From Gemmatimonadaceae bacterium (GTDB lineage: Bacteria > Gemmatimonadota > Gemmatimonadetes > Gemmatimonadales > Gemmatimonadaceae): a stretch of 64,000 nucleotides of DNA. Numbering within the stretch: position 1 is the stretch's first letter; each line of letters starts with the position of its first letter. The notes below the pieces were generated by a model. The model worked only from the letters and a program-made list of their open reading frames with translations, searched no databases and was not told where the DNA came from. Shown one piece after another: positions 1 through 10,963 of this stretch. A program made the translations under genes and the position numbers. The stretch spans positions 372,001-436,000 of the forward strand of contig JAHBVS010000001.1 of NCBI GenBank assembly GCA_019637445.1, read 5' to 3'.

Positions 1-64
1 GCTGACCGTGCGGGTGCCGAAGGCGGAGCTGCCCAAGCCCAAGAAGATCGAGATCAAGGTCTGA
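1..64 (+). CDS. Small heat-shock protein (Hsp20 family), C-terminal tail only
   Basis: Only the last 20 codons are in the window (frame from base 2, TGA at 62-64). The peptide ends in a beta-strand of the type LTVRVPKAE followed by a Lys/Pro-rich stretch and KIEIKV. This matches the end of the alpha-crystallin domain plus the I-x-I/V anchor of Hsp20 chaperones, which cap the hydrophobic groove of a neighbouring subunit in the oligomer. The rest of the gene lies to the left, so neither length nor start can be assessed. It is convergent with the peroxiredoxin at 207-683. The 142-base gap between them holds only very GC-rich sequence with short, weak hairpins. Confidence 0.6.
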   Translation, partial: LTVRVPKAELPKPKKIEIKV

Positions 65-206
65 GCGACGCGCAGGGACGCGTGGGTCCGGGGGCCGGCG
101 GCCGGGGGGTCCGCCGCGCGCTCGGATCCGCGTGTGCGGCGTGAAGAATCGTGGCGGGCTGGCAGCTGTGCCCTGCCACCGCCTGCGCCGCTCGATCTGC
201 GACGAC

Positions 207-683
207 CTAGAGCTTCGCGATCTCCGCGAGGATCTCCGCGTTCTCGCGCCGGTGCCCTGGCGTCGCCTCGACGTGGGACCAGCGCACGACGCCTTGCTTG
301 TCGATTAGGAAGTAGGCGCGGTTCGAGAAGAACGTGTGCTCCAGCAGGGTGCCGTAGGCCCGCGAGACCTGGCGCCGGAAATCCGAGGCCAGCTCGACCG
401 CCAACTTGTACTGTGCCTTGTAGGCCTTGAGCGACGGCACGGCATCCACGCTGATGGGAATGACGACGACGTCCTGCCGCTCGAACTCCGCGTACTCGTC
501 CGTGAACGCGCACATCTCGGCCGTGCAGGTCGAGGTGAAGGCCAGCGGAAAGAACGCCAGCAGCACGTTCGACTTGCCGCGGAAGCTGGAGAGCGTGACC
601 TGCGCCCCACTGGTGGTGTCGACCGTGAAGTCGGGGGCGACGGAGCCGACCGCGGGGACGGCGGACACTTGAGTGGAAGTCAT
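207..683 (-). CDS. Peroxiredoxin, PrxQ/Bcp-like (AhpC/TSA fold)
   Basis: A 158-aa cytosolic thiol peroxidase that would reduce H2O2 and organic hydroperoxides. The thioredoxin-fold signature is clear: the APDF entry strand at about residue 16, then FPLAFTSTC with the peroxidatic Cys53, and a second Cys58 five residues later. That C-x4-C spacing is the atypical 2-Cys PrxQ arrangement, in which an intramolecular disulfide is reduced by thioredoxin; a thioredoxin gene (trxC) lies about 270 bp away, divergently. The later Arg-containing strands and the RWSHVE segment fit the family. The ATG at 683 has no obvious Shine-Dalgarno sequence. AhpE-like 1-Cys chemistry is the alternative, but Cys58 argues against it. 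Confidence 0.88.
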   Translation of the reverse strand: MTSTQVSAVPAVGSVAPDFTVDTTSGAQVTLSSFRGKSNVLLAFFPLAFTSTCTAEMCAFTDEYAEFERQDVVVIPISVDAVPSLKAYKAQYKLAVELASDFRRQVSRAYGTLLEHTFFSNRAYFLIDKQGVVRWSHVEATPGHRRENAEILAEIAKL

Positions 684-770
684 CGGAGTGCTGTGCGAAA
701 GGGTGGCGACACGGGCAGGTGCACAACGGGCCGCCGCGGCGACGCAGCGCCGCGACGACCCGAGGTGGAA

Positions 771-843
771 TGGAGCGTGCCGGGATCGAACCGGCGACCC
801 CCTGCTTGCAAAGCAGGTGCTCTCCCAGCTGAGCTAACGCCCC
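771..843 (-). tRNA. tRNA-Ala (anticodon UGC)
   Basis: A 73-nt cloverleaf on the minus strand. The acceptor stem GGGGCGU pairs with ACGCUCC and includes the G3:U70 wobble that identifies alanine tRNAs; the discriminator is A73. The D-arm is GCUC/GAGC, the anticodon stem CCUGC/GCAGG encloses loop UUUGCAA (anticodon UGC), and the T-arm is GCCGG/CCGGC with loop UUCGAUC. CCA is not encoded. On the same strand, AAGATA at 852-857 reads as a possible -10 box (TATCTT) about 8 nt before the first base, with no clear -35. Confidence 0.97.
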
Positions 844-956
844 GCACCCGTAAGATAATGCCCCACGCCGGTGAGGGCAGTCCGCCGATAGGCGAACTCC
901 GCGACGGCGTCTAGGATTTCTTAGGCAGCAGACCGAACCCTCGACCCGCCCGCTCC

Positions 957-1409
957 ATGCACGAGACCACTGCCGAGCCCCTCTCGCAGCACTACACGCT
1001 GCCCTGCCCCTTCTGCGCGCGCTGGAACCGCGTGTCCGCCGAGCGCGCCGCGGACCGCCCCAAGTGCGGGGACTGCGGCAAGCCCATCCTGCTCGACCGC
1101 CCCTTTATGCTCCACGCCGACAGCTTCCATCGCGTGGTCAGCGAGAGCAGCGTGCCCGTCTTGGTGGACTACTACGCCGACTGGTGCGGCCCCTGCAAGA
1201 TGATGGCGCCGGTGTTCGACGAGTTCGCCGCCAAGCACATCGGGAAGTTCCTCGTCGCCAAGCTCGACACCGACCGCGCCCAGGCGATCGCCCAGTTGCA
1301 CAACATCCGCGGCATCCCGACGCTGATTCTCTACGAGGGCGGCAAGGAACTGCGCCGGGTGTCGGGGGCGATGGGCTTGGGAGATATGGAGAGGTTTGCG
1401 TTGGGCTGA
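957..1409 (+). CDS. trxC: Thioredoxin 2 (zinc-ribbon thioredoxin)
   Basis: A 150-aa cytosolic protein-disulfide reductase. It has an N-terminal zinc ribbon (Cys17-x2-Cys20 and Cys37-x2-Cys40) followed by a standard thioredoxin domain with the redox motif WCGPCK (Cys77, Cys80) and the cis-proline GIPTL near residue 123. That two-part layout and length are typical of TrxC, which is usually linked to oxidative-stress defence and whose zinc finger tunes redox potential. The ATG at 957 is preceded by TAGGAT at 912-917 as a possible -10, with no clear -35. The nearby peroxiredoxin is a plausible client. The gene is convergent with actF across a long palindrome. Confidence 0.93.
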   Translation: MHETTAEPLSQHYTLPCPFCARWNRVSAERAADRPKCGDCGKPILLDRPFMLHADSFHRVVSESSVPVLVDYYADWCGPCKMMAPVFDEFAAKHIGKFLVAKLDTDRAQAIAQLHNIRGIPTLILYEGGKELRRVSGAMGLGDMERFALG

Positions 1410-1410
1410 G

Positions 1411-1518
1411 AGACGGAGGACGGAGGACAGCAGCGAACGACAAGACAATGCGGGGATCGGCGCCAAGCCGACCCCCGCATTGCTGTTTGCCTCCGTCCTA
1501 CTACCTCCGTCCTTCGTC
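1411..1518. repeat. Long imperfect palindrome between trxC and actF
   Basis: The whole gap between two convergent genes reads as two related inverted arms of about 50 nt. The outer parts carry purine-rich GACGGAGGAC/GACGAAGGACGGAGG units on opposite strands, and the core is the perfect hairpin listed separately. The 13-mer GACGAAGGACGGA (minus strand, 1506-1518) recurs at 37596-37608, which suggests a dispersed element rather than a one-off terminator. Confidence 0.6.
1446..1482. terminator. Bidirectional hairpin between trxC and actF
   Basis: CAATGCGGGG (1446-1455) pairs with CCCCGCATTG (1473-1482), and TCGGC (1457-1461) pairs with GCCGA (1467-1471), with one mismatch between the blocks and a 5-nt loop. 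No strong U-tract follows on either strand, so termination is inferred from stem strength and the convergent position. Confidence 0.6.
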
Positions 1519-2862
1519 TTACTCGTGCGCCGGCAACGGCTCCATCGTCTTCGGATCCACCGGCACCTGCACCTCGTCGCGATACGGCGACGTCATCTTG
1601 AAGACCTGCGCCTTCGGGAAGGCGTCCATGAACTGCGCGTAGGCCCAGGCAAAGAGGCCGGCGAAGCCGGCGAAGATGCCGACCTCCCAGAGGCCCAGCG
1701 GCGCGTGCTCGGCGTGGGCGCCGAATACTGACGGATAGATCTCCGTGTAGCGCGAGAACCAGAGGCCCACAAACGAGCAGGCCGCGAAGAAGATCATCGT
1801 CGGCGAGAAGGTCTTGGCCTTGACCGAGAGCAGGCCGAAGAACGGCAGCACGAAGGTCAGCACCGCCGCCGCCATCGTCGTCGTGCCCCAGGTGTGGTTG
1901 AGGCGCACGGTGAAGAAGTGCGTCTCCTCCGCCAGGTTGCCGTACCAGATGATCAGGAACTGCGAGAAGGTCAGGTAGCCCCAGAACGCGGTGAACGCGA
2001 AGCCGAGCTTGCCGAGGTCGTGATAGTGCTTGTCCGTCACGAGCTCCGGCAGTTCCGGGAACTGGCCCTTCCACCAACGCACCAGCACGGCCAGCATCAT
2101 CAGCGACACCAGCCAGCCGCCCATGAAGACCTGCCAGCCGTACATCGTGCTGAAGAAGTGGTAGTCCAGCGACATCGAGTGGTCCCAGGCGAGCACGCAC
2201 CAGCCGAAGCCGAAGACCATCGCCATGATGACGGCGAGCTTGCCCTGCAGCGAGTGGGTGCTGTGCAGCTCACGCCGCTCCTCGCCGAAGCCCTGGCGCA
2301 TCTTGGCGCGCAGGCCGGCCGCCCAAGAGGCGCCGTATTCCGGCGTGATGCCCACGTCGAGGCGCACCGAGGTCCAGACGTACCAGACCTGCAGCAGCAG
2401 CAGGGCGCCGAAGACCACCAGCGAGCGCAGGTAGAAGAAGCCGTGGTTGAAGTACGCCTCCTTCTCCGCGATCAGCCGTCCGGTGCCGACCTCGTTCCAC
2501 CACGGGTAGATGTGGTCCTTGCCGCCGAAGATGATGATCAGCAGGCCGACGGCCGCGAACGGCAGGAAGGCGACAAACCCCTCCATGAACCGCACGATGC
2601 CGCGCGACCAGCGCGCGGTGGTGATGCGCTGCACGGCGACGAACATCACGCCGGCGGAGGCAATCGTCGTGAAGAACAGCCAGTTGACGAGGAATGCCGT
2701 CCAGGCGCGCTGCTCGCCGGTGAAGGCGCCGAACGCGAAGAGGGCAAAGCCCAGCGCGGCGAACGCCAGCGAGACCGTCTTGAGCCGCGCCGGCATCGTC
2801 TTGCCGCGCAGGACCTCGATGAACTGGTCGCGTGGGGGCGAGTAATGGTGCTGGTGGCTCAT
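1519..2862 (-). CDS. actF: Alternative complex III, membrane subunit ActF
   Basis: A 447-aa polytopic inner-membrane protein and the last gene of the act operon. ActF belongs to the NrfD/PsrC-like group and forms, with ActC, the membrane core of the quinol:electron-acceptor oxidoreductase. About ten hydrophobic segments are visible, beginning with LAFAALGFALFAFGAF near residue 30. His-rich segments such as WDHSMSLDYHFFSTMYGW near residue 230 and the TWGTTTMAAAV loop are typical. The ATG at 2862 begins one base after the actE stop. No cytochrome oxidase, SCO or assembly gene follows; the operon runs into the palindrome and trxC instead. Confidence 0.88.
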   Translation of the reverse strand: MSHQHHYSPPRDQFIEVLRGKTMPARLKTVSLAFAALGFALFAFGAFTGEQRAWTAFLVNWLFFTTIASAGVMFVAVQRITTARWSRGIVRFMEGFVAFLPFAAVGLLIIIFGGKDHIYPWWNEVGTGRLIAEKEAYFNHGFFYLRSLVVFGALLLLQVWYVWTSVRLDVGITPEYGASWAAGLRAKMRQGFGEERRELHSTHSLQGKLAVIMAMVFGFGWCVLAWDHSMSLDYHFFSTMYGWQVFMGGWLVSLMMLAVLVRWWKGQFPELPELVTDKHYHDLGKLGFAFTAFWGYLTFSQFLIIWYGNLAEETHFFTVRLNHTWGTTTMAAAVLTFVLPFFGLLSVKAKTFSPTMIFFAACSFVGLWFSRYTEIYPSVFGAHAEHAPLGLWEVGIFAGFAGLFAWAYAQFMDAFPKAQVFKMTSPYRDEVQVPVDPKTMEPLPAHE

Positions 2863-2863
2863 C

Positions 2864-3595
2864 TTAGTGGTCTCCCCCGTGCTCGCCCTCGGCGGCCGCC
2901 TTCTCCGGCTTGGCCACCGTGCCCTCGGTGCTCGGCTTCACGGCCGCGGCCGGCATCGTCGGCGCAACCGCGCTCATCGCGCTGAACGAGGACGCCTGCC
3001 CCGGGAACAGTGTGCGGTTCGTCGGCACCTGGTAGCGGCCCTGCAGGCCGCGGATGTAGTTGACGACGTCCCAGCGCTCGCGCTCCGGGATGCGGTTGAA
3101 CGAGGCCATCAGGCCACGCCCGTTACGGAGCATGCCGAAGATGTAGCCATCGCTGCGGGCGGCGGTCGCGGCGCCGTTGATCGGCGGCACGAAGGCAATG
3201 CCCGACACCTCGGCGACCTTGCCACGACCATCGCCAAGATCGCCGTGGCAGACGGCGCAGTTCACCTGATAGAGGCGATGCCCGTTGGCGATCGAGCGCG
3301 GGTCGGCCGCCACCGGGTTCTCCAGGCGCGACATCGAGTCCACGGCTGCGAAGGACGGCGTGTACGACACCTCCCACTCGGCCAGCGCGACACCCGTGGT
3401 CGGCACCGAGCCCTGGGGCATGCCGCGGAAGGCGATGGAATCGCCCTTGGCGGCGTCCATCGAGAACTTCTGCCAGGTGCCCACCGACGGCTGCTGCTGG
3501 AAGTCGGTGATCCAGTCCTTGGGGTCGCAGGCCGTCAGGGCCAGCGGCAGGAGCAGCGCCGTAGCGGCGCTGCGAAACGTCAGCTTAGCGCTCAC
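2864..3595 (-). CDS. actE: Alternative complex III, monohaem cytochrome c subunit ActE
   Basis: A 243-aa periplasmic lipoprotein cytochrome. The signal peptide ends in lipobox LTAC (Cys23), and a single c-haem site CAVCH lies at 113-117. Downstream, GLMASFN offers a likely axial Met. Ala/Pro/Glu-rich sequence forms the last 50 residues, ending in a His-containing tail. In known complexes ActE passes electrons out of the pentahaem ActA. The start is GTG at 3595, inside the last codons of actD (11-base overlap), so translational coupling is likely. Confidence 0.9.
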   Translation of the reverse strand: MSAKLTFRSAATALLLPLALTACDPKDWITDFQQQPSVGTWQKFSMDAAKGDSIAFRGMPQGSVPTTGVALAEWEVSYTPSFAAVDSMSRLENPVAADPRSIANGHRLYQVNCAVCHGDLGDGRGKVAEVSGIAFVPPINGAATAARSDGYIFGMLRNGRGLMASFNRIPERERWDVVNYIRGLQGRYQVPTNRTLFPGQASSFSAMSAVAPTMPAAAVKPSTEGTVAKPEKAAAEGEHGGDH

Positions 3596-4088
3596 CGCGC
3601 ACCTCCACCGCGCCGTGCCGGCGCATCACCTGTTCCACCTCGGCCAGCTTGTCGGGCGCGCACTCGCACCAGACGCCGTAGTGGCCCGCGCTGAAGCGCG
3701 GATCATAGCCAACGGTATCGACAAGGCGGGGGATGCCCGCCAGGAAGAACATGCCAAACACGGTCGACAGCGCGCCGACCATCACCATCACCTCGAAGCC
3801 GAACACCGTGTACGGCAGCCAGGTGGAGATGGCCTTGCCGCCCACGACCAGCGGCCAGTACTCCGAGCCCCAGATGGCGATCCAGTAGCCGAAGCAGACG
3901 CCCGAGAGCGCGCCGATGAGCGTGAACTTACGCACGCCGCTCTGCGGCGGGTCGATGGCGTGCTCCAGCTCGTGGCGGGGCGTCGGCGAGTATGCCGTCA
4001 GCTTGCCCAGCCCCTTGTGCTTGAGCTCCTCGATGGCCTCGACGGTCGAGTCCAGCTCGTGGAAGACCCCGATCATGCCGATATGCAT
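3585..4088 (-). CDS. actD: Alternative complex III, subunit ActD (DUF3341)
   Basis: A 167-aa protein of the DUF3341 family. A soluble N-terminal part (GVFHELDSTVEAIEELK, typical of the family) leads to two transmembrane helices, roughly 55-75 and 95-120, followed by a short cytosolic tail. ActD is a structural subunit of alternative complex III without known cofactors. The ATG at 4088 lies one base after the actC stop, and the 3' end overlaps the actE GTG start. Its place between actC and actE is the canonical order. Confidence 0.9.
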   Translation of the reverse strand: MHIGMIGVFHELDSTVEAIEELKHKGLGKLTAYSPTPRHELEHAIDPPQSGVRKFTLIGALSGVCFGYWIAIWGSEYWPLVVGGKAISTWLPYTVFGFEVMVMVGALSTVFGMFFLAGIPRLVDTVGYDPRFSAGHYGVWCECAPDKLAEVEQVMRRHGAVEVRGER

Positions 4089-4089
4089 C

Positions 4090-5493
4090 TCAGTGCCCTC
4101 CCTGCGACGAGTGCGCCTTCTTCATCCGCGGCGGCACGATCTCCTTGATCTCCGCCAGCGCCATGATCGGCAGCTGCTTCACGAACAGCAGGAACCACAT
4201 GAAGAACCAGCCGAAGGAGCCAATGAGCAGGCCCATGTCCACCCAGGTGGGCACGTAGCTCGACCACTGCCAGGGCTCGACGTCGTGCGACAGCGAGGGC
4301 ACGACGATCACGAAGCGCTCGAACCACATGCCGAGGTTGATGAAGATCGAGAGCACCCAGAGCCAGATCGGGTTGCGGCGCAGCTTCTGCGAGAACAGCG
4401 ACAGCGGCAGGATCATGTTGCAGGTCAGCATGATCCAGGCGGCCCACCACCACTGGCCGAACACGCGGTTCCAGAAGTAGTCCTGCTCGTACTTCACGCC
4501 GCCGTACCAGGCGATGAAGAACTCGACGAGGTAGGCGCAGCCCACCACCAGCGACGTGAACAGCACCATCTTCGCCGAGGCGTCGAGGTGGTTCAGCGTG
4601 ATGTAGTGCTTGAGGTTGAACCAGCGGCGCATCGGGATGACGATGGTCCACACCATCGCGAAGCCCGAGAAGATGGCGCCGGCGACGAAGTAGGGCGGGA
4701 AGATCGTCGTGTGCCAGCCCGGCACGATGCCCATCGCGAAGTCGAAGGACACCACCGAGTGCACGGAGAGCACCAGCGGCGTCGAGAACGCGGCGAGGAA
4801 CAGGTAGGCGCGGGCGAAGTGGCGCCACTCGCGCTCGCTGTTGCGCCACCCGAACGAGAGCACCGACAGGATCTGCTTGCGGATCGGGTTCTTCTCCCGG
4901 TCACGCAGCACCGCGATGTCGGGGATGAGGCCGACGAAGAGGAAGGTGGTCGAGATCGTCAGGTACGTCGTGATCGCGAACACGTCCCAGACCAGCGGCG
5001 ACTTGAAGTTCGGCCAGAGCAGGCGCCAGTTCGGATACGGGATCAGCCAGAAGAACTTCCAGGGCCGGCCGATGTGGATGATCGGGAACAGGCCCGCCGT
5101 CATCACCGCGAACACCGTCATCGCCTCGGCGGCGCGGTAGATCGTGGTGCGGAAGCCGGCGCGGAAGAGATAGAGGATCGCCGAGATCAGCGTGCCGGCG
5201 TGGCCGATACCGACCCAGAACACGAAGGTGATGATGTAGACGCCCCACATCACCGGCGGGTTGTAGCCCGCGACGCCGAGTCCCTGGTGGATCTGGTAGC
5301 CCCAGGAGAAGATGCCGAGTCCGAGGCAGCCGACGGCCGTGAGGAGGCCGACCAACCAGGCCCCCGTCGGCTTCAGGACCGACAGGATCTCGGTATCGAC
5401 CTGCTCGTAGTCCTTGACTGCGGGCAGCTGGATATCGGCGGACGCGATGTTCGGCCGACGCGGTTCGTCGACGGGCTGCGCGAGTGTTGCCAT
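4090..5493 (-). CDS. actC: Alternative complex III, membrane subunit ActC (NrfD/PsrC-like)
   Basis: A 467-aa polytopic membrane protein of the NrfD family that forms a quinol-binding subunit next to the Fe-S protein ActB. About ten transmembrane segments are visible; family landmarks include the histidine-bearing GIGHAGTLISA near residue 85 and IHIGRPWKFFWLIPYPN near residue 135. An open frame extends to 5622 inside actB, but the ATG at 5493 is preferred: a G-rich Shine-Dalgarno sequence (AGGGGGG) precedes it, it lies 14 nt after the actB stop, and the N-terminus it gives matches ActC-type proteins. Confidence 0.93.
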   Translation of the reverse strand: MATLAQPVDEPRRPNIASADIQLPAVKDYEQVDTEILSVLKPTGAWLVGLLTAVGCLGLGIFSWGYQIHQGLGVAGYNPPVMWGVYIITFVFWVGIGHAGTLISAILYLFRAGFRTTIYRAAEAMTVFAVMTAGLFPIIHIGRPWKFFWLIPYPNWRLLWPNFKSPLVWDVFAITTYLTISTTFLFVGLIPDIAVLRDREKNPIRKQILSVLSFGWRNSEREWRHFARAYLFLAAFSTPLVLSVHSVVSFDFAMGIVPGWHTTIFPPYFVAGAIFSGFAMVWTIVIPMRRWFNLKHYITLNHLDASAKMVLFTSLVVGCAYLVEFFIAWYGGVKYEQDYFWNRVFGQWWWAAWIMLTCNMILPLSLFSQKLRRNPIWLWVLSIFINLGMWFERFVIVVPSLSHDVEPWQWSSYVPTWVDMGLLIGSFGWFFMWFLLFVKQLPIMALAEIKEIVPPRMKKAHSSQGGH

Positions 5494-5507
5494 GGTCGCC
5501 GCCCCCC

Positions 5508-8570
<3,063 letters not shown>

Positions 8571-8577
8571 CGCGATC

Positions 8578-9300
8578 CTAGTAGTGGCAGGTGGCGCAGT
8601 CGTACGACGCCTTCTTGCGCGGCAGCGCGAGCGTGGCGGAGTCGGGTTCCTGACCCGCGGCGCGCATGCCCTCGGCGGGCGAGTACCCGTTCACGTGGCA
8701 CTGCACGCACCAGCCCATGTTGAGCGACTGGGCCTGGAAGACCTGCTGCATGTTGTTCACCTGCCCGTGGCAGGTCTGGCAGGTCACGCCGGCGTTCACG
8801 TGGCGCATGTGCGGGAAGTGCACGTACTCCGGCACCTTGTGCACGCGCACCCAGGGCACGGGCTGACGGGCGTTCCAATAGGCCTGCAGCTTCTGGATCT
8901 CGGGGCGATCGCCACCGACCAGCGTGTGGCAGGCCATGCAGGTGCCGACCGCCGGGAGACCCGGGTCGGGCGACTGTCCCGCGGCGTTGTGGCAGAACGC
9001 GCAGTTCATCTGCAGCGAGTTCACGTGCACCGGGTGCGGGAACTTCACCGGCTGCTCGGGCGAGCGGCCCATGCCGCCACCTACATAGAAGGTGTAGCCC
9101 GAGGCGCCGCTGTAGGCCCAGGGACCTGGCTTGGCCTTGCCGGCCGCTTCACGATTCGCCGCCTGCGTCGCCGTCTCCTGCGCTGCGGGCTGGGCCGCGT
9201 CGGCCGCCGTCTGGGAGCCCGCATAGGCGGAGAGCATCGTCACGACTACCGCGATGGTCGCGATGCCGGGAATCAGAACCCACTTGCTACGACCAGTCAT
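8578..9300 (-). CDS. actA: Alternative complex III, pentahaem cytochrome c ActA
   Basis: A 240-aa membrane-anchored cytochrome and the first gene of the operon. An uncleaved-looking hydrophobic segment (residues 7-25) anchors it. Five CxxCH haem sites lie at 100-104, 121-125, 174-178, 198-202 and 235-239, the last at the extreme C-terminus. Extra histidines between them (for example HVHKV- and HFPHMRH-type segments at 154-167) are candidate axial ligands. The pentahaem count is diagnostic for ActA. The ATG at 9300 is preceded by a roughly 140-bp region that contains a CRP/FNR-like palindrome. Confidence 0.95.
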   Translation of the reverse strand: MTGRSKWVLIPGIATIAVVVTMLSAYAGSQTAADAAQPAAQETATQAANREAAGKAKPGPWAYSGASGYTFYVGGGMGRSPEQPVKFPHPVHVNSLQMNCAFCHNAAGQSPDPGLPAVGTCMACHTLVGGDRPEIQKLQAYWNARQPVPWVRVHKVPEYVHFPHMRHVNAGVTCQTCHGQVNNMQQVFQAQSLNMGWCVQCHVNGYSPAEGMRAAGQEPDSATLALPRKKASYDCATCHY

Positions 9301-9346
9301 CAGCCAGAGAGTCGGAGTGAGGGAAATCCGAATGGTCTACTCGGCT

Positions 9347-9362
9347 TGTGAAGGATTTCACA
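9347..9362. promoter_or_regulatory. CRP/FNR-type palindrome upstream of actA
   Basis: TGTGA-N6-TCACA sits inside a larger perfect inverted repeat (GCTTGTGAA, 4-nt spacer, TTCACAAGC; 9344-9365), centred about 54 nt upstream of the actA start. The half-sites match the classical CRP consensus. A second short hairpin, GCGTT-TTGG-AACGC, abuts it at 9364-9377. No regulator gene of this family is in the window, so the assignment rests on the site alone. Confidence 0.5.
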
Positions 9363-9441
9363 AGCGTTTTGGAACGCCGAAAAATGGACTGCACGCAGGG
9401 GACTCGCAAGTGCGCGTAACGACGGGAGATGGACCGCGAAC

Positions 9442-10194
9442 TCACTCGGGCTCAAGCCCCCGCTTCACGCGGTCGATGGTACGGAGGACTTCGATTCCCA
9501 TCGCTCGGACGAGCGTCAGCTCCCGGCTGTCCGGCGCGGCACGATTCAGCAGGGAGCGCACGCTGCGCATGATGTGCTCGGGATTGCGGGTCCGGTAGAA
9601 CGAAATCGCCGCGAGCGAGCGGTCGATGTCGCCCAGCGCGCGTTCCCACTCCGCCTGCGTCGGCAGTGGCGCGGCGTGCTTGTGTCGGGCCACGCGGCGC
9701 GTGGCGTCGCCGGCGGCGAGGTGCAGTTCGTAGGCCGCGACCAACACCGCCTGTGCGACGTTGAGTGATGCGTGCTCCGTCGTGGGAATGCGCACCAGGA
9801 CCTGGCCCCGATCGATGGCCTCGTTAGGCAGGCCGTGGTCCTCCTGCCCGAAGAGCAGCGCGACCGGTCCCGCCTCGGCGCGTTCGAGCACGACGGGCGC
9901 CAACGCACGCGGCTCGATGACCGGCCATCGGTGTGCGCGGCGCTTGGCGCCAAAGGCCGCGACGAACACACAGTCCTCGAGCGCGGCGTCCAGTGAATCG
10001 AAGTGGCGGATCTTCTCGACCAGGTCGCGCGTGCCGTGCGCCACGCCTTCAATGCGCCAAGGATCGTAGGGCACCGGCTCGACCAGCCGCAGGTCGTCGA
10101 AGCCGAAGTTCTTCATCACGCGGACGACCGCGGCGATGTTGACGGGATCCTGCGGCTTGTTGAGGATGATCGCGACGCGCGAGAGCTGGGACAT
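9442..10194 (-). CDS. SpoU-class RNA 2'-O-methyltransferase, TrmJ-like
   Basis: A 250-aa SPOUT (knotted) methyltransferase. Family motifs are clear: N-terminal VAIILNKPQDPVNIAAVVR with the conserved Asn/Arg of motif 1, LLFGQEDHGLPNEAI (motif 2) near residue 113, and IPTTEHASLNVAQAV (motif 3) near residue 135. The TrmJ group methylates position 32 of tRNA with S-adenosylmethionine. The C-terminal helical extension after residue 180 fits TrmJ better than short TrmL. The frame runs to 10248, but the ATG at 10194 is chosen because TACCTT lies exactly 7 nt upstream as a leaderless -10 and the motif-1 strand starts immediately after. Confidence 0.85.
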   Translation of the reverse strand: MSQLSRVAIILNKPQDPVNIAAVVRVMKNFGFDDLRLVEPVPYDPWRIEGVAHGTRDLVEKIRHFDSLDAALEDCVFVAAFGAKRRAHRWPVIEPRALAPVVLERAEAGPVALLFGQEDHGLPNEAIDRGQVLVRIPTTEHASLNVAQAVLVAAYELHLAAGDATRRVARHKHAAPLPTQAEWERALGDIDRSLAAISFYRTRNPEHIMRSVRSLLNRAAPDSRELTLVRAMGIEVLRTIDRVKRGLEPE

Positions 10195-10201
10195 GCGCGG
10201 A

Positions 10202-10207
10202 AAGGTA
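10202..10207 (-). promoter_or_regulatory. -10 box of leaderless trmJ-like gene
   Basis: TACCTT on the minus strand, 7 nt before the ATG at 10194. There is no Shine-Dalgarno sequence and no good -35; GCGACC at the expected distance shares only GAC with consensus. Confidence 0.4.
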
Positions 10208-10282
10208 GTGGCGACCCGCGCCCCCGGTCGCACAGCCAAGGGCTTCACCGCGGGCCCGTGTGGAAACCGTCCGGCCCCCCGC

Positions 10283-10288
10283 TAGCTT
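10283..10288 (+). promoter_or_regulatory. -10 box of leaderless dedA gene
   Basis: TAGCTT ends 6 nt before the ATG at 10295. The 6-nt spacer AGGGTC offers only a weak Shine-Dalgarno match, so transcription probably starts at or next to the A of the start codon. Confidence 0.4.
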
Positions 10289-10294
10289 AGGGTC

Positions 10295-10963
10295 ATGGAA
10301 TTCCTGACCGACCTGCTGGCGCAGCTGCGCGACCTCGAGTCGCTGGTCGCAACCGCTGGCTATGTGGGCGTGACCGCGATCATCTTCATCGAGACGGGCC
10401 TGCTCTTCCCGTTCCTGCCCGGCGATTCGTTGTTGGTGACCGCGGGCCTCGTGGCCGCCGCGCACGACCCGCTGGTGAACCTCAACGTCTGGACGCTCGG
10501 CGCGCTCTGCAGTGGCGCCGCCATCATCGGCGACCAGATCGCGTATGCCATCGGTCGGCGCTCCGGCGCGGCGCTGTTCACGCGGCCGGACTCGCGCTGG
10601 TTCAAGCAGGAACATTTGCGCGCCGCGCATGATTTCTACGAGCGTCACGGCGGCAAGACGATCATCCTCGCGCGCTTCATGCCCTTCGCGCGAACGTTCG
10701 CCCCCGTGGTGGCCGGGGCCGCCAAGATGCACTATCCCACGTTCGTGTTCTACAACGTGATCGGCGGCCTGCTCTGGATCTGGTCGATGTTGTTGACCGG
10801 ATACTACGTGGTGAAGTTGGTCCCAGGCCTCGAGCACCACGTCGAGAAGTTGATCATCGGCATCATCCTGCTGTCCATCACGCCCGGCATCTACGGCTGG
10901 TGGAAGTCGCGGTCCAACCGCGGCAAGGCGATGCCTTCACCTGATTCCCCGAGGACGTCCTGA
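10295..10963 (+). CDS. DedA-family membrane protein
   Basis: A 222-aa inner-membrane protein of the DedA/Tvp38 superfamily, some members of which flip undecaprenyl phosphate or phosphatidylethanolamine. The family signatures are present: [21 protein letters not shown] (about residues 32-52) with the Glu and Pro-Gly-Asp residues of the re-entrant loop, and the [20 protein letters not shown] motif (about 128-147) with essential Arg residues. Two further helices follow. The stop overlaps the start of the superoxide dismutase gene by one base (TGATG), so the two are almost certainly cotranscribed and coupled. Substrate cannot be read from sequence. Confidence 0.9.
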   Translation: MEFLTDLLAQLRDLESLVATAGYVGVTAIIFIETGLLFPFLPGDSLLVTAGLVAAAHDPLVNLNVWTLGALCSGAAIIGDQIAYAIGRRSGAALFTRPDSRWFKQEHLRAAHDFYERHGGKTIILARFMPFARTFAPVVAGAAKMHYPTFVFYNVIGGLLWIWSMLLTGYYVVKLVPGLEHHVEKLIIGIILLSITPGIYGWWKSRSNRGKAMPSPDSPRTS

